DNA from: Limanda limanda
Taxonomy: Eukaryota > Chordata > Actinopteri > Pleuronectiformes > Pleuronectidae
Length of the DNA: 64,000 nt
Reading direction: 5' to 3'
Assembly (NCBI RefSeq): GCF_963576545.1
Contig: NC_083654.1
Coordinates: 17,320,199-17,384,198, forward strand
This document shows positions 1 through 11,783 of the stretch, piece after piece (position 1 is the first letter of the stretch; each line of letters opens with the position of its first letter). The position numbers were made by a program, and so were the translations under genes. The notes under the pieces were generated by a model. It was not told where the DNA came from, did no database searches, and saw nothing but the letters and a program-made list of their open reading frames with translations.

Positions 1-1268
1 GCTGGAGAACCAGAGGATTTATGTTTTATGTTTGGTGGCTGCCAGGACCACGGGAGGAGTTTGCTTTGTGCACATCAACATGAATATTAGTTCTTCTCAA
101 TGTAGCACGGCACGTTAGCATGCTTAAACGTTCCGATAAATCACCGCCTCCTCTCTGTCTGTCAGCCGGCCTCCTCATCCATCCATCCATCCATCCCCCG
201 GCCGTGGTGACATGCTGTTCTGTCACATCGTCGGCGAGCTGGAGGATAACAGTTGGTCAAGGCGAGAGCAAGCAGCCACTCAGCTGAGGTTATTAATGGC
301 AGGGCGGCGTGGGGATGGGCTCTGATGACTATTGATCTCAGCCACGGCGCTCTGGAACACGATGGGAACTATCGGAGCTGCTCACCGGCGGCCGTGAATC
401 ACACCGCTGCACCACTTAAACCATAATAAGCCCTCCATATCTCGGACCCTCCACTTTGTGATCAGCCGGCCCGGAGAGATTCACCCTGGCAAAATCTGTG
501 TCATCTGTTGAATCACCTCTTTAAACACACTCTTATCCGCAGGGTTACTGTTTATCATTCTGCTATTATAATATTTACTATTTCACACTGAGGAGATTTT
601 GACCACCACTAAGAAGCAGATATTCCCCATTTGGTTTGTCTTGAGCATGCACAGATAAATGCACATTCCTACTAATGGTTTCCTAATATTCCATCGATTT
701 ACAATGTCTGCTGCTGCTGGAAAGTTACGAGGATGACGATGAGGTTTGTCACTGCGAGTGAAACCTTCTCCCGTTACACAGACTCATTCACATATCGATC
801 TGTGCAGCTTTAAGTTTGGCTGCGATGCCACAAAGGTATAAAGAAACACAAACTAAGCAGTAAACACTTATTATCCGGACCCAGCGTTTCAGGCCCAAGG
901 AGCCGGGACACTGGAGACTCTGCTGCATACTAACTGGCTACTTACCAGACCAACTTTAAATTGACTGCATGCACTTTAATATCAAAAGAATACAATTTAG
1001 TCACGAGCAGCCAGTTCTTGCACCAGAGTGCTTGGCTGCAGGACTTTAAACACACGGAGGGCACATTGTAAATTTAAAGAAATGCCACAAAAGGTTGTTC
1101 CGCCCCTAACAACTACTCTCAAGGTGTTCGGCTTCAGCCAGGTGTCAACGTGTGTTACCTCTCTGCAGCGGGAGAGAGCACGAGCCGTCGCCTCCCATGA
1201 CTGAGAACAGGTTCAATTTAGCCGTGCACATTTAGGGAGATGCAGAATAACACGCTGCAGTTCCACTT

Positions 1269-1285
1269 CCCCCCCCCCCCCCCCC
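1269..1285. repeat. 17-base C homopolymer
   Basis: An uninterrupted run of C on the plus strand. It reads as a G run in the rbms3 sense transcript. Confidence 0.9.
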
Positions 1286-2558
1286 AACCCGTAGAAAAAC
1301 CAAGGGAATCCGCCCGGATAATAGAGGCAAGCGCTTCACACAAATCTGTCTTGCAGGGACACAGGAGCTGTCAATCACCGCTGTCACCATGACAACGGAG
1401 ACCTGGGTTCTACATGGCATGACAGGAATAGGATGGAGAACACAGAGGGAAGGTCACCTCTTGTCATGTCAAACACACACTGACATACATGTACGTACAA
1501 ACACACACATGTACTATAGTGACAAACAGAGCGTTGGAGCATCCAACACAACACATGCACAACAACAACAACAGGGAGGTAAACACACAGGACAAGAGAG
1601 ATAGAGTCCTGTTAAATGGTGAGAGCTGTGAGATAGTAAATAAATCAGCGACGGAGCAATATGCACCAAACACGGTGAAATAAATCATCGAGGGGCCCTG
1701 GATGGCGTGTTTATGTGTGGCGTCCATAAACAGCGAGCCTGAGGTTCTTTAACATTCAGTGATCAAGTCGTTCAGCTCACAGGCGGACGGCCTGGCGACA
1801 GACGCTGGTGAGAACACAACCGTTTTCTGGCGAAAGCAGCTGGATTCCAAAGCAGTGACCATCGAAACGGCACCGATCCACCAGGCCACACCTAGTTTAA
1901 CTGGCCAAACCCTCTGTGCCGATCCGGCGCAAAAAACAACACGCACTTTATCGGAAAAGCTACGGTCACCGCACCAGCGCCGCAGCCGGGGCGGTGACCG
2001 GGAACATTTGGTTTTCTTCCTTGGAGAGAAGAAGAAGAGGAAGAAGGAAGCCACAGCCACACACCAGCAGCCGCAGAGAGTTGTGGAACAGCCAAGAGTT
2101 TCTCTGAGGTGTGGCTCCTCCTCCTCAGTGGCCACGGGCTGTTGTGTTAAGTTGTTGACTTTGGAGACGCGGCCCGTGGCAGGTGCAGGAAGCTTCTGTG
2201 GTGAAGGTCCAGTCACGTGACCGGCGTGGGCGATCAAAACAACAACGTGTGCTACACTTGAGGAATGTGCTCTAAGAATATGTCGAGTCCAGTTTACTAC
2301 ACTGCTAGTTACAGACGCTGGTTCCTCACTCTCTCTCTCTCTCTTTTCACTTTGTCAATAAGGCTGTAAATAACAGGGCGTCCACATCTGGCTTCAGGAT
2401 TAACATCGCAGGAGACGTGTCTCAATTCCCACAGATGATCGAGTGTGGCAGAACGTGTGTGCAGCGCCGCAATTGAAAAGTTATGATACACAGCACATTG
2501 CCTCGGGAAAGCTAGGCAGGCGGGAAAGAGGGGGGCGAGGAAGAGAGCAAAGAAATAA

Positions 2559-2609
2559 GGGAGAGAGAGAGAGAGAAAGAGACAGAGAGAGAGAGCGAGA
2601 GAGAGGGAG

Positions 2610-2658
<49 letters not shown>

Positions 2659-2702
2659 GGGCGACAGAGAGAGACAGAGAGAGAGAGAGGGAGAGAGGCA
2701 GA

Positions 2703-2735
<33 letters not shown>

Positions 2736-2903
2736 GGAGGTAGAGAAAGGGAGGGAGAGAGAGGGAGGGAGAGAGACAGATAGAGGGAGGTAGAGAGAGG
2801 GAGGGAGAGAGACAGAGAGAGACAGAGAGAGAGAGATAGAGGGAGGTAGAGTGAGGGAGGGAGAGAGAGGGAGGGAGGGAGAGACAGAGAGAGAGACAGG
2901 GAG

Positions 2904-2944
<41 letters not shown>

Positions 2945-3460
2945 GACAGAGAGAGACAGATAGAGGGAGGTAGAGAAAGGGAGGGAGAGAGAGGGAGGGA
3001 GAGAGACAGAGAAAGACAGAGAGAGAGAGATAGAGGCAGGTAGAGAGAGGGAGAGAGAGAGAGGGAGGGAGAGAGACAGAGAGAGAGACACACAGAGAGA
3101 GACAGAGAGAGAGAGGGAGAGAGAGGGAGAGAGAGAGAGAGAGGGAGAGAGAGACAGATAGAGGGAGGTAGAGAAAGGGAGGGAGAGAGAGGGAGGGAGA
3201 GAGACAGAGAGAGAGACACACAGAGAGAGACAGAGAGAGAGAGAGAGAGGGAGAGAGGGAGAGAGAGAGAGAGAGACAGAGAGAGACAGATAGAGGGAGG
3301 TAGAGAAAGGGAGGGAGAGAGAGGGAGGGAGAGAGACAGAGAAAGACAGAGAGAGAGAGATAGAGGCAGGTAGAGAGAGGGAGAGAGAGAGAGGGAGGGA
3401 GAGAGACAGAGAGAGAGACACACAGAGAGAGACAGAGAGAGAGAGAGAGAGGGAGAGAGG

Positions 3461-3496
<36 letters not shown>

Positions 3497-3561
3497 GACA
3501 GAGAGACAGAGACAGGGAGAAGAAGAGAGAGAGAGAGAGAGGGAGAGAGAGAGAGAGAGAG
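2559..3561. repeat. GA-rich minisatellite array with 330-bp higher-order repeat
   Basis: About 1 kb is almost pure purine on the plus strand, built from GA dinucleotides with GGGAGG, GACAGA, TAGAGG and occasional ACACAC variants. Units beginning TAGAGGGAGGTAGAGAAAGG occur at 2961, 3159 and 3291. The stretch from 2961 to about 3105 is repeated essentially base for base from 3291, so the array has a 330-bp higher-order period. The opposite strand reads as long Ser/Leu-type open frames, which are not genes. Such purine/pyrimidine mirror DNA can form triplex (H-DNA) and is unstable. Confidence 0.95.
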
Positions 3562-5020
3562 CGCCTTAACCCACTTTCTCCTCTAACACAAGCCATCAAA
3601 CATCAGAAGCCATCATCGTAGATTAGCCTGTCTCTAATCCTGGTTGTTAGCACAGCTGGGGCAGATTAGGGAGGGGGCATTCCTGACAGAGCCAACATGG
3701 CGTCACAGTCGCTGACAGCTCACCTGGAAACACATGGGGGAACTGTACAATACGGCACTGTTTCCATCACGCACGCACACTCACACAAACACACACACGG
3801 AAGAGATCAGACGAAGCGCCGGAGCAAAGCCGCCTGCTCGCTCGCCCCCCGGGGCAGCCGGGTGAGGGCAGGAAGTCGGGCTTCAGAACGGTGTGACACC
3901 TCTAAGTCCACTTGATCCCGAGGCCGTGGACATGTATCGTGCGTGGAATAAGGAAAACTGACGGCGTGACAGGGCCTGACGTGCGATTCAGAGAGCGAGG
4001 GAGACGGAGAGTGTGAGAAAGAAAGAGAAATTAGAGAGCGAGAGAACAGGAAATCTGCTTAATGTGGAAGATCAGGGAGGAAATACGCTCTCTCAGTGTC
4101 TGGCAGCGTGAAACAAATGATACGGCGGCTCAGCGGCCGAGCACATGTGGCTCGGAAAAAGGAAATGTAAAAAAAAATCCTCTATTACTCCGTGTGTACT
4201 TTGTTCTCGGACTAAATGAACCATTGTTTCTGGAAGATAAAAGGTCTCCACTTGCTGCTGTGACACAAACCTACAGTGTAACACACACAGGCTGGTTTTA
4301 TTCCTCAATCTCTGCAGAGTGGGTGTAGCCCGGATATTAAATATTTTACACTGCTGGATTTGTACGGTTAAAAATAATAACAGTAAAGTGGAGTCTCCAT
4401 CTTTAAATGGACTTGTACCGACCCTGAGAGTTTCTCAGACCACGGCCAAGGCTTTTACTGCACTGGCAGAGGACCGGCTACCTTCTACCAATCAACACAT
4501 TATAGTCGTTTCAGACAGGAACTCTGGAAAATGTCAGAAAAAATGAGTCTGGACGTTTTCTGCACTTTGCCTTTCACATGTGAAGAACATTCAGTCTGTG
4601 ACATGTGAGAAACCAACTCGCCCACTCGCCCGCTGTGAGTCTCAGGATCTCGTCCTGCTGCATGTTTCACATCGGGCTCACTTGGGATGTTTTCCAGATA
4701 TTTTAAATGGGAATTCACTGGAAAATGTCCGAAGCAACTGACTTGGACATTTGTGTTCTCACATACAGCGCCCATATGTATATATATATAAATATAAACA
4801 GTAGCTTAAAATCACAGGGATGTGTAAATTGCTGTATTTTTAAGGGCTAACATGCTGAAAATGACATAAATGACATTTGTTAAATGTTGTTTGTGAAGAA
4901 TCACCGCTTGCAGTCTGAATCCAGGAGCTAGTGGATGTAAAACCAGAACCTGGGCTCATGTTTGGATGTTTGTGTCATGTGAGTGGTTGATTGCAGCACG
5001 GGGGGGGGAGGAGAACTCAC

Positions 5021-5131
5021 ACTTCCTGTAGTGCCCAGGGACAGATGGTTCATCTGCTGGGCGAGAGGGCCCATCATGCTGGCAGGCTGCATGGACATAG
5101 TGTGGTCCATGCCTGGCGTGATCACTGCACC
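5021..5131 (-). CDS. rbms3: rbms3 exon G: C-terminal region, [10 protein letters not shown]...[10 protein letters not shown]
   Basis: This 111-base exon encodes 37 residues, entering and leaving in phase 0. It follows a CCACCAG acceptor and ends at a GTGAGT donor. The peptide starts [20 protein letters not shown] and ends [13 protein letters not shown]. It corresponds to the RBMS3 segment with [30 protein letters not shown]1 has [29 protein letters not shown] here. The region is outside the RRMs and predicted to be disordered and methionine/glutamine-rich. Another GT lies two bases upstream (GTGTGA), but GTGAGT is the better donor and preserves phase 0. The terminal Ser replaces Thr of mammalian RBMS3. 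Being a multiple of three in phase 0/0, the exon could be skipped without a frameshift. Confidence 0.96.
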
Positions 5132-5277
5132 CTGGTGGAGAAGATGGGGAGAAGGTGAGAGGAAAGCAGGAGCAGGAGGAAACATGTGTGTTGTGTATTA
5201 TTTGTGTACATTGATTCTGATTAAAGCTGCTCAGATTCCTTTTGTTATATTTTTTGTTATTTGTTACTTAGCAGGAT

Positions 5278-5400
5278 TACGGAAAAACTACTAAACCAAT
5301 TCCCATGAAAGTTTGTGGAGGTGTTGGGCCGTGACCCATTCAGGAAGAAGCCATTCAAATTTGGTTCAGATCTTGATCAGGCATAGAGCAGTGCAATTAT
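5278..5400 (+). repeat. dispersed teleost repeat fragment, copy 1
   Basis: The segment reads AACCAATTCCCATGAAAGTT, then a GGTG-rich stretch, then GGAAGAAGCCATTCAAATTT and GGTTCAGATC. The same order of motifs occurs in reverse complement at about 17424-17545 in the same intron, where the forms are TTTTCATGGAAGTTGGTGGA, CCTATTCAATTTTGGTTCAG and ATCC. I recognise this as a common interspersed sequence of fish genomes but cannot name its class with certainty. Confidence 0.5.
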
Positions 5401-6420
5401 AGTTCCAGCATCAGTTCCCTCACAATGCAGATAGGTCAGACTATAGTTAAACTCAGTGACCGAAGAAGCTTCTTGGACGAGAACTCAAACATTTCCCCTC
5501 GTCGACAACAAAGTCCAGTTGTCCTCAAACCAACTTTTCTTGGACGGCCACAGCAAAGCAAACATCAAAGTCAGTAAACAAACAAACTGAATTCACAAGT
5601 GACATGAAGTACTTATATATATATACTGTATATCCAAGAGCATATAGACGAGAGGATGAAGTGTAGGGGAAACCCGAGGTGGCGTTCAGGGTTAATGGAG
5701 TTGAGGCAGGAAGCAGCAGGGGTGTGTTCTTAAACTAAAGTATAAGTAAACAAAGAGGAGGATGGAGAAGGTGTGGCTGAGGCGAGGGTTGACATGAGGA
5801 CAACACATGGACGGCTTCAGCACACGGGGACGTTTGCAGGATCAATGCTCACTATTGTCTTCGGTCCATCACTCATTGCTTCGATATCTGCAGCTGATTA
5901 TCAACAATAAAGGTTTGTGAGGTTTATTGATTGAGATTCTCTCTCTCTCTCTCTCTCTTCTCTCTCTATGTCTCTCTCTCTCGGGCCTCCCCTCAGGGCG
6001 TAGCGTGTGGCGTGTTTTCCCCGGCGGCCGGACGAGAACGCTGCAAGCCTGTTTTTTTTTTCACGGCGCAGTGGAACATGAGGGAAAGTGATGAAACCAT
6101 TGTTGCTCTTTCATCCCTCGTCATGATAGCTCCATTTCCCTGGCACTGAAGCCTCGAGAGGAAAGCATTAAAAACCCGAGCTTCCTCTGCGCCGGCTCGC
6201 CTCTCGTCTCACTCTGTGTGTGTCAGTGTGTGTGTGGGTGAGCCTGCAACACACTGTGTGTTACAGCATTCGTGCACGAGTGTGAAAGCTCTCTGATGGT
6301 GTGTGTCTGCGGGTGTGTGCGCCCCACTGGTGACTGTGTGTGGGCCTATTGGAAACCCAACTGTGCGGACGCAGCCTGTCAGAACCGCTCTGCTTGTCGA
6401 CTCCCTGCATTCACAGCACA

Positions 6421-6530
6421 GATCTCTCTCTCTCTCCTCCCTCCTGTCCTCTCCCGTATCCCTCCCGTATCCCTCTCTCTCTCTCCTCCCTCCTGTCCTC
6501 TCCCGTCTTCCTCCCTCTCCCCCTCCGTAT
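6421..6530. repeat. pyrimidine-rich tandem duplication (about 55-bp unit)
   Basis: A block containing CTCTCTCTCCTCCCTCCTGT followed by CCTCTCCCGT occurs twice in tandem, separated by CCCGTATCC repeats. It is low-complexity DNA with no coding meaning. Confidence 0.75.
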
Positions 6531-6812
6531 GCCAACTTCACGTGATCCTTCCCAGAGTTTAAACTCCACATAGAACAGAAAGGAAGAAGTGTTCAAACCT
6601 AAACGTGTTACAACACAAGTGGTTGGTCACATGTTTTTCTGAAACAGTAAAGTACAGTAAATACTAATTAAAGATTACAAAATCAATGAATCGGAGTAAA
6701 AACTCTTTCCCATCATGGAATCTAGTGAAGTAGAAACTCAAACTTGCCCAAAATGGAAATAACTAGCAGTTAGTTTGGTTCCGTCACAGGCTGCTACAGA
6801 CGGAGGAAATAG

Positions 6813-6846
<34 letters not shown>

Positions 6847-7501
6847 GAGACTGTGAGGAAAGGGGAGAGATGATTAAGGAGAGAGCTGATGGAGGTCATG
6901 AGGAAGACGAGAGCGAGGAGAGACGGCGGGATGGGGGGGGAGGCGGGAGGGAGAATTAGAGAGAAGGGACTCACCGGGAGGGAGCGAGACGAGACAAGGA
7001 GAGGGGAAGAAAGAAGACAGAGGGTGAGGAAGAGGGAAGGAAAACGAAAGAGAGGAGTGGGAGGAGAGCGGCCGGAGCTGTGGGCTACCTGTTACTGATG
7101 CAGCCTCTGACAATGCCTCTTATAATGGGAAAGGGAGAGAGCAACGGAAAGGCTTAATTCACAGACGTGTCAGGGAGAGTTAAGCCGATTTGTGATTTCG
7201 ATTTTCTGTGTTTGTGAGACTGAGTGTCTGTGAGAGAGGGGTTGCCACTGTGTGTGTGTCTGTGTGTGTGTGTTTGTGTGTGTTATGTCTGTCTGGTTGT
7301 GTCTGCCCAGTGACTAAAGAGGAAGGAAAATGAGAAAGAGACTGACACAAATAGACAATATATGTTTTTGATTTGTCCTCCGTGTGCGTGCATGACTCCG
7401 TGCATGTGTGTGTGTGTGTGTGTGTGACGAATCCGTTCAAAATGTATGTATGAAACGACGTTTACAGATCTCCTCAATGTATGCACATATTTTGGAGCTT
7501 G

Positions 7502-7516
<15 letters not shown>

Positions 7517-7571
<55 letters not shown>
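7517..7571. repeat. (GT)n microsatellite preceded by (TA)n
   Basis: About 27 uninterrupted GT units follow a short (TA)n block. In the rbms3 sense transcript this is a (CA)n tract. Confidence 0.95.
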
Positions 7572-7572
<1 letters not shown>

Positions 7573-9409
7573 CTGTCTAAGTGCATGTGGCTGTAATAAA
7601 ACCTCCATCCTGCTGGAGCTGGTATTGATCCTGCTCTGGCCAGAGGACAGATGATATCAGCCCCGTGTTGTTAAAGACGTTGATATGCACTCTACGACCT
7701 GAGACAATGTACAGTAAATAAGAGATCTTGTAAAAATCTTACAGCCGGCAGTGTTTTTTAATGGCCGCTCATTACAGAGTGAATAGTGACGCTCAAACGG
7801 ATACAACGCTGATCCGTATCAGCGGCTATCAGGAGATTTGCTGAAACTGTAAAATAGGTGGGACAAACACGTAAATGTCACAAGGTGTTTTTAATCGTCT
7901 GATGAAGCTGCAGCTTCTCCTCACAGGCTGCAGGAGGTTTATGTTCCTGTTTCTATCTACATGGAATAAAGATGCAGTCAGGCAGGCGGGTTTACCAGAG
8001 TCGAGATCCTTTACTTGAGCAATTCACACTATTGTGTTAAAAAGACCATTAAAACTAAAGGTCCTGCATTTAATTATTTATTTGATCAAAAGTTCTCAAA
8101 GTACTGAAACCCCTCATTATGCATAAAAAATGGACTCTGTGAGTATTTATTATCTATTATACTATTGGACTCTACATTAATGCACGAGTGGTGTTTCACT
8201 TTTATATTTGGATGACATGGAGCTAATTTTAAGCTCTGTGTCTGTACTGCTGGGTCCTTAAAAATCATTGCATTTTATCAGGTTATATTCTATTCAGTAA
8301 AAACTCCAGCACATCCCTGTGAAATTAAGTGAAGCAGAAATGGAAACTAGCATAAAAACTGAATTAATCAAGCAGTAAAGGTATTTAGGTATTCATTCCA
8401 TAACAACTAGTAAAATAAGTGTAAAACACATAATAAATAATAAGTAAAATTAAAAATAGCTATAACACTATTTGTCTGAAAGAAATGCAAAATAATTTCA
8501 ATACATATAATATTGATATTATACCTGCTATATCTATGTAGTGCTATACTATTTAAATACTGTATCTACTTCGTGAAGGATGCAGTTGAGGGAAATTACT
8601 GTAAATTTCAGACGAAATAAGCTTTTGACTGATAAAACATGTAATGAAGCATTAATCACGGTAAATAGTCAATTATCTTCAAAATGTAAATTAAAATAAA
8701 ACTTAGAAGGGAGAGAGGAGAGGAGTTATTTTTATGGAATGTCTTCTGCAGCAGCTCCGGATCGTATCGGCTGATTCTTACGACTTTAAAACTGTGCATC
8801 AGCGACAAAAAGACAGATCAGAGTTCCCCCGCAGCTTCGCTCATCTCCATTACTGCTGCAGGTTATAATATCCAACATTATTGCCTCTCGAAACTGTTGC
8901 TTCGAACCAGTGTTAATATATCGCTTCCTTCAGGCGGTGGCAGTGCCCTCGCTGCAAGTGGAAACAGCCCGAGGCCACAGAAAGAGAAGCTCACACGCCG
9001 ACTCCTCCCGTCACAGGCCCCAAAGTTTCACTGCTCGCTTGCATGCATCTGGTTATTGAAAGAAAGTGAAGTGTGTTGTTGTAGAAAATCTTTCACTAAT
9101 CTCTAAGAGCCTGTAATGCAAGAGAGCAACTACATTTTAGAAAGTGAAATGTAAAAGTTTGGGGGTGAAAACACAAAGGGGGGCAGTTGAGCTCCTGACC
9201 CCCCCGCCCCATGAAAGTAGACCCTGGCTTGATGTGACAGATTATTCCTCTGCATGTGAGCCTCTGTGGTTTGGATGCCTATGGAGGTGTGTGTGTGAGT
9301 GTGTGAGTGTGTGTGTGTGTGTGTTAAAATGTGTCGTGCACCCTGCAGGACACTTGCAGAGGTGTTCCAGCTCCAGTGTGTTTCTGCTTAAGCCCCAGCA
9401 CCACAAAGT

Positions 9410-9454
<45 letters not shown>

Positions 9455-11724
9455 ACAGAGACTAAGCCTGTTCAGCCGGTGGTTATCGGAGTGGAGGTCC
9501 TGGTGTCACAGAACATCTGCAGATGATTGACTGGTAACTACATGCAGCCATGAGGCCTCCTAACATGTAGCACAGTGTGGGCAATGAAACCGTGTCCATA
9601 GAAACCACAAAAATAACACAACAGTTTCTAGTTATTGAATGTATGTCAGAAGTGTATATATTATGTGAATGTGTCTTTATTCTTATAACGTTTACAGAAG
9701 CTGCCCACAGGTTTGCCTTCGCCTCCTTCAACTTTGACCAGACGCCCCCTCAGGCACCTTCTCTATTCGGGTAAGCCCAGAAAGAGGAGCCAGCATCCTG
9801 AGTCTTTAACTCTAATCCACAGCAGGAATCCCTCTTTGGGCCCGAGCTGCTTTCAGACATGCACCGACCTCCAGACATTCTCCTGAAATGTGAGAATGCA
9901 AACGTCCGACTCTGTTGCTCCAGACGGTTTTCCATAACCTTTGCCGCCAGTCACCAGGAAAAATGTCCGGAAAATGTCAGAGTGAGCCCATGTGAGAATG
10001 AAACGCCTTAAAACCCAATCGACAATAACTGGGAAGGTGAAAAGCTAATTCGACCCAACTGAGGAAGCAGAGAAATATCACTTCACACTGATGACTGAGG
10101 GTGAACGAAGCTTCAGGTGGACAGCGATGCAGACGGAAGCTTATCTCGGCCATCGCCATCAAACTGTAATTTGAGAATCTAATTTTCTGAGGGTTTTGAA
10201 AAAAAGCTTAATTACAAACGCGAGACAAACCTACAGGGGAAAGAGAATCATCACAGTGACAATGAGGAAGCTGGGGGGGGGGCTTTGGACGCTGTACGTT
10301 AACAGATTAACATACAGAGTCTGGAACTGATGAAGGATTTCTCACCTCTGGCAAAGATGCTTATCTGCTGCGCATCTATTTGTCTTCCACTGGGATGTGA
10401 AAATGAGACGGATGATGGATCAGCCTCCTTCCACGTATTGATTCATTTGTCTATCCTCACAGAGGATAAAGACTTACTGTAAGAATGCTTTACCACTGAA
10501 ATGAACAAATCGAGGGGTAGCCTTAGTTCAAGGTTACAATAAAGGGATGTATATTTTTTATAGCTGTGTCTTTCTTATGAGGATGTCAAGCTCTTATTTG
10601 ACATGAACTGAAGACTGGACATTTACCTGAATTTACCAAGAGCACAAATGTTTCAGATATTTTTTGGGACTTTTCATGCCAGTCCCATTCAAGTAACATG
10701 TCTAAGTGAAGCCTTGTGAGAACACAGGAGGAGAGAGTTGGTGACGTGGGAGCGTTGAGGACACACAACAGAGACAAACTAAAAGAAAACTATAAGAAAA
10801 CAAATATCTCAGGATGAAAACAGGAGTCATTCAAGTAGACGAAGATGTGAACTTCAAGTTAAGAGACAGACACTAGTGTAATGTAAAAAAAAACAAACAC
10901 GTGATTTCCTCCTTCTGCGGTTTTCCACACCTCGCCAGAATCTTCCATTTTCCCTTTGTTGTGAACACACTATCTCCTGCTGCGTGCTTTATATGCAAAC
11001 TTTGAAAACAGTTTCTGGAGTTCATGTCTGAAAAGGGGCTTAGTGGTTTAGAAAAAGAAAAAAACCTAATCACTTGATCCCTATCCAGACTGTTTATGAT
11101 GATTAAATGCTTATCGGGATGAGGTAATGGTCAAAAAGGAACCACAAAGTTGAGGGTGACGCAATACCAGGATGGATTTATAGTGTGTGTGTGAGTGTGT
11201 GTGTTCATCTGTGTGTATGAGAGAGGATAAGGCGCCAGATGAAGCATGTAACAGTATTTGTCATGTCTTCATGGGAGGTCCATTCCTCTCCACGCTCGGA
11301 CTGCGCCTGTTTATCAGCCGCTCTTTGACAGGCTCCTGGAGACAAATGGATCATTCCACACACGGGGATCTCTCCCGATTTTTTTTTTTTTTACTCCATT
11401 TACAAAAGTAAAAAAAGATTAGAAATCCAATTAGAAAACAAAGCCAGTTAATAGAGCTGGTCAAACCGAGCGCGTCGGCTTTTGTCTCCAAATACATTTT
11501 TTTTTGCTGCCACTGCTATTTGGATTTTCTCAAGGTAATATCCAAAAGCTTACAGGGAAAATGCCACCGCTCCATCTCTCTGTCAGTCGCCCTGTGGCAC
11601 TACGACAATATCTTTGCTTTATGTATGAAACTTTAACCCTGGACAGGCAATTTCTGCTGGCATCTGCACAGCAAAAAAAAAAAAAATTCAGTTTTACTCT
11701 GAAAGGGCAGAGAGAGGAGGAGGG

Positions 11725-11728
<4 letters not shown>

Positions 11729-11780
<52 letters not shown>
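11729..11780. repeat. (GA)26 microsatellite
   Basis: A perfect GA dinucleotide tract. It reads as (CU)n in the rbms3 sense transcript. Confidence 0.95.

Positions 11781-11783
<3 letters not shown>

Larger units (their letters stand above)
1..5020 (-). other. rbms3 intron downstream of exon G (partial)
   Basis: No coding exon was found. The expected following RBMS3 exon (QG-Y-IPQY-type sequence) is not visible on the minus strand, so the next exon is probably left of the window. Contents: an (ATCC)n stretch near 178-197, a 17-base C run at 1269-1285, about 1 kb of GA-rich array at 2559-3561, and otherwise unremarkable unique-looking sequence. Frames of 153-162 codons open on both strands at 1749-2237 resemble no family I know and are treated as chance. 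Confidence 0.7.

Noticed and set aside
1749..2237. Overlapping 162- and 153-codon frames on opposite strands
   Set aside because: They resemble no family I know, both strands are open over the same GC-rich stretch, and no splice or start context supports either.
2309..3599. Open frames of about 300-370 codons rich in Ser and Leu on the minus strand
   Set aside because: All are translations of the GA/CT array in different frames. Several frames are open at once and composition is two or three residues.
1..5020. Remaining 3' coding exons of rbms3
   Set aside because: I looked for the expected following RBMS3 sequence on the minus strand and saw no match with splice sites; the exons are presumably outside the window.
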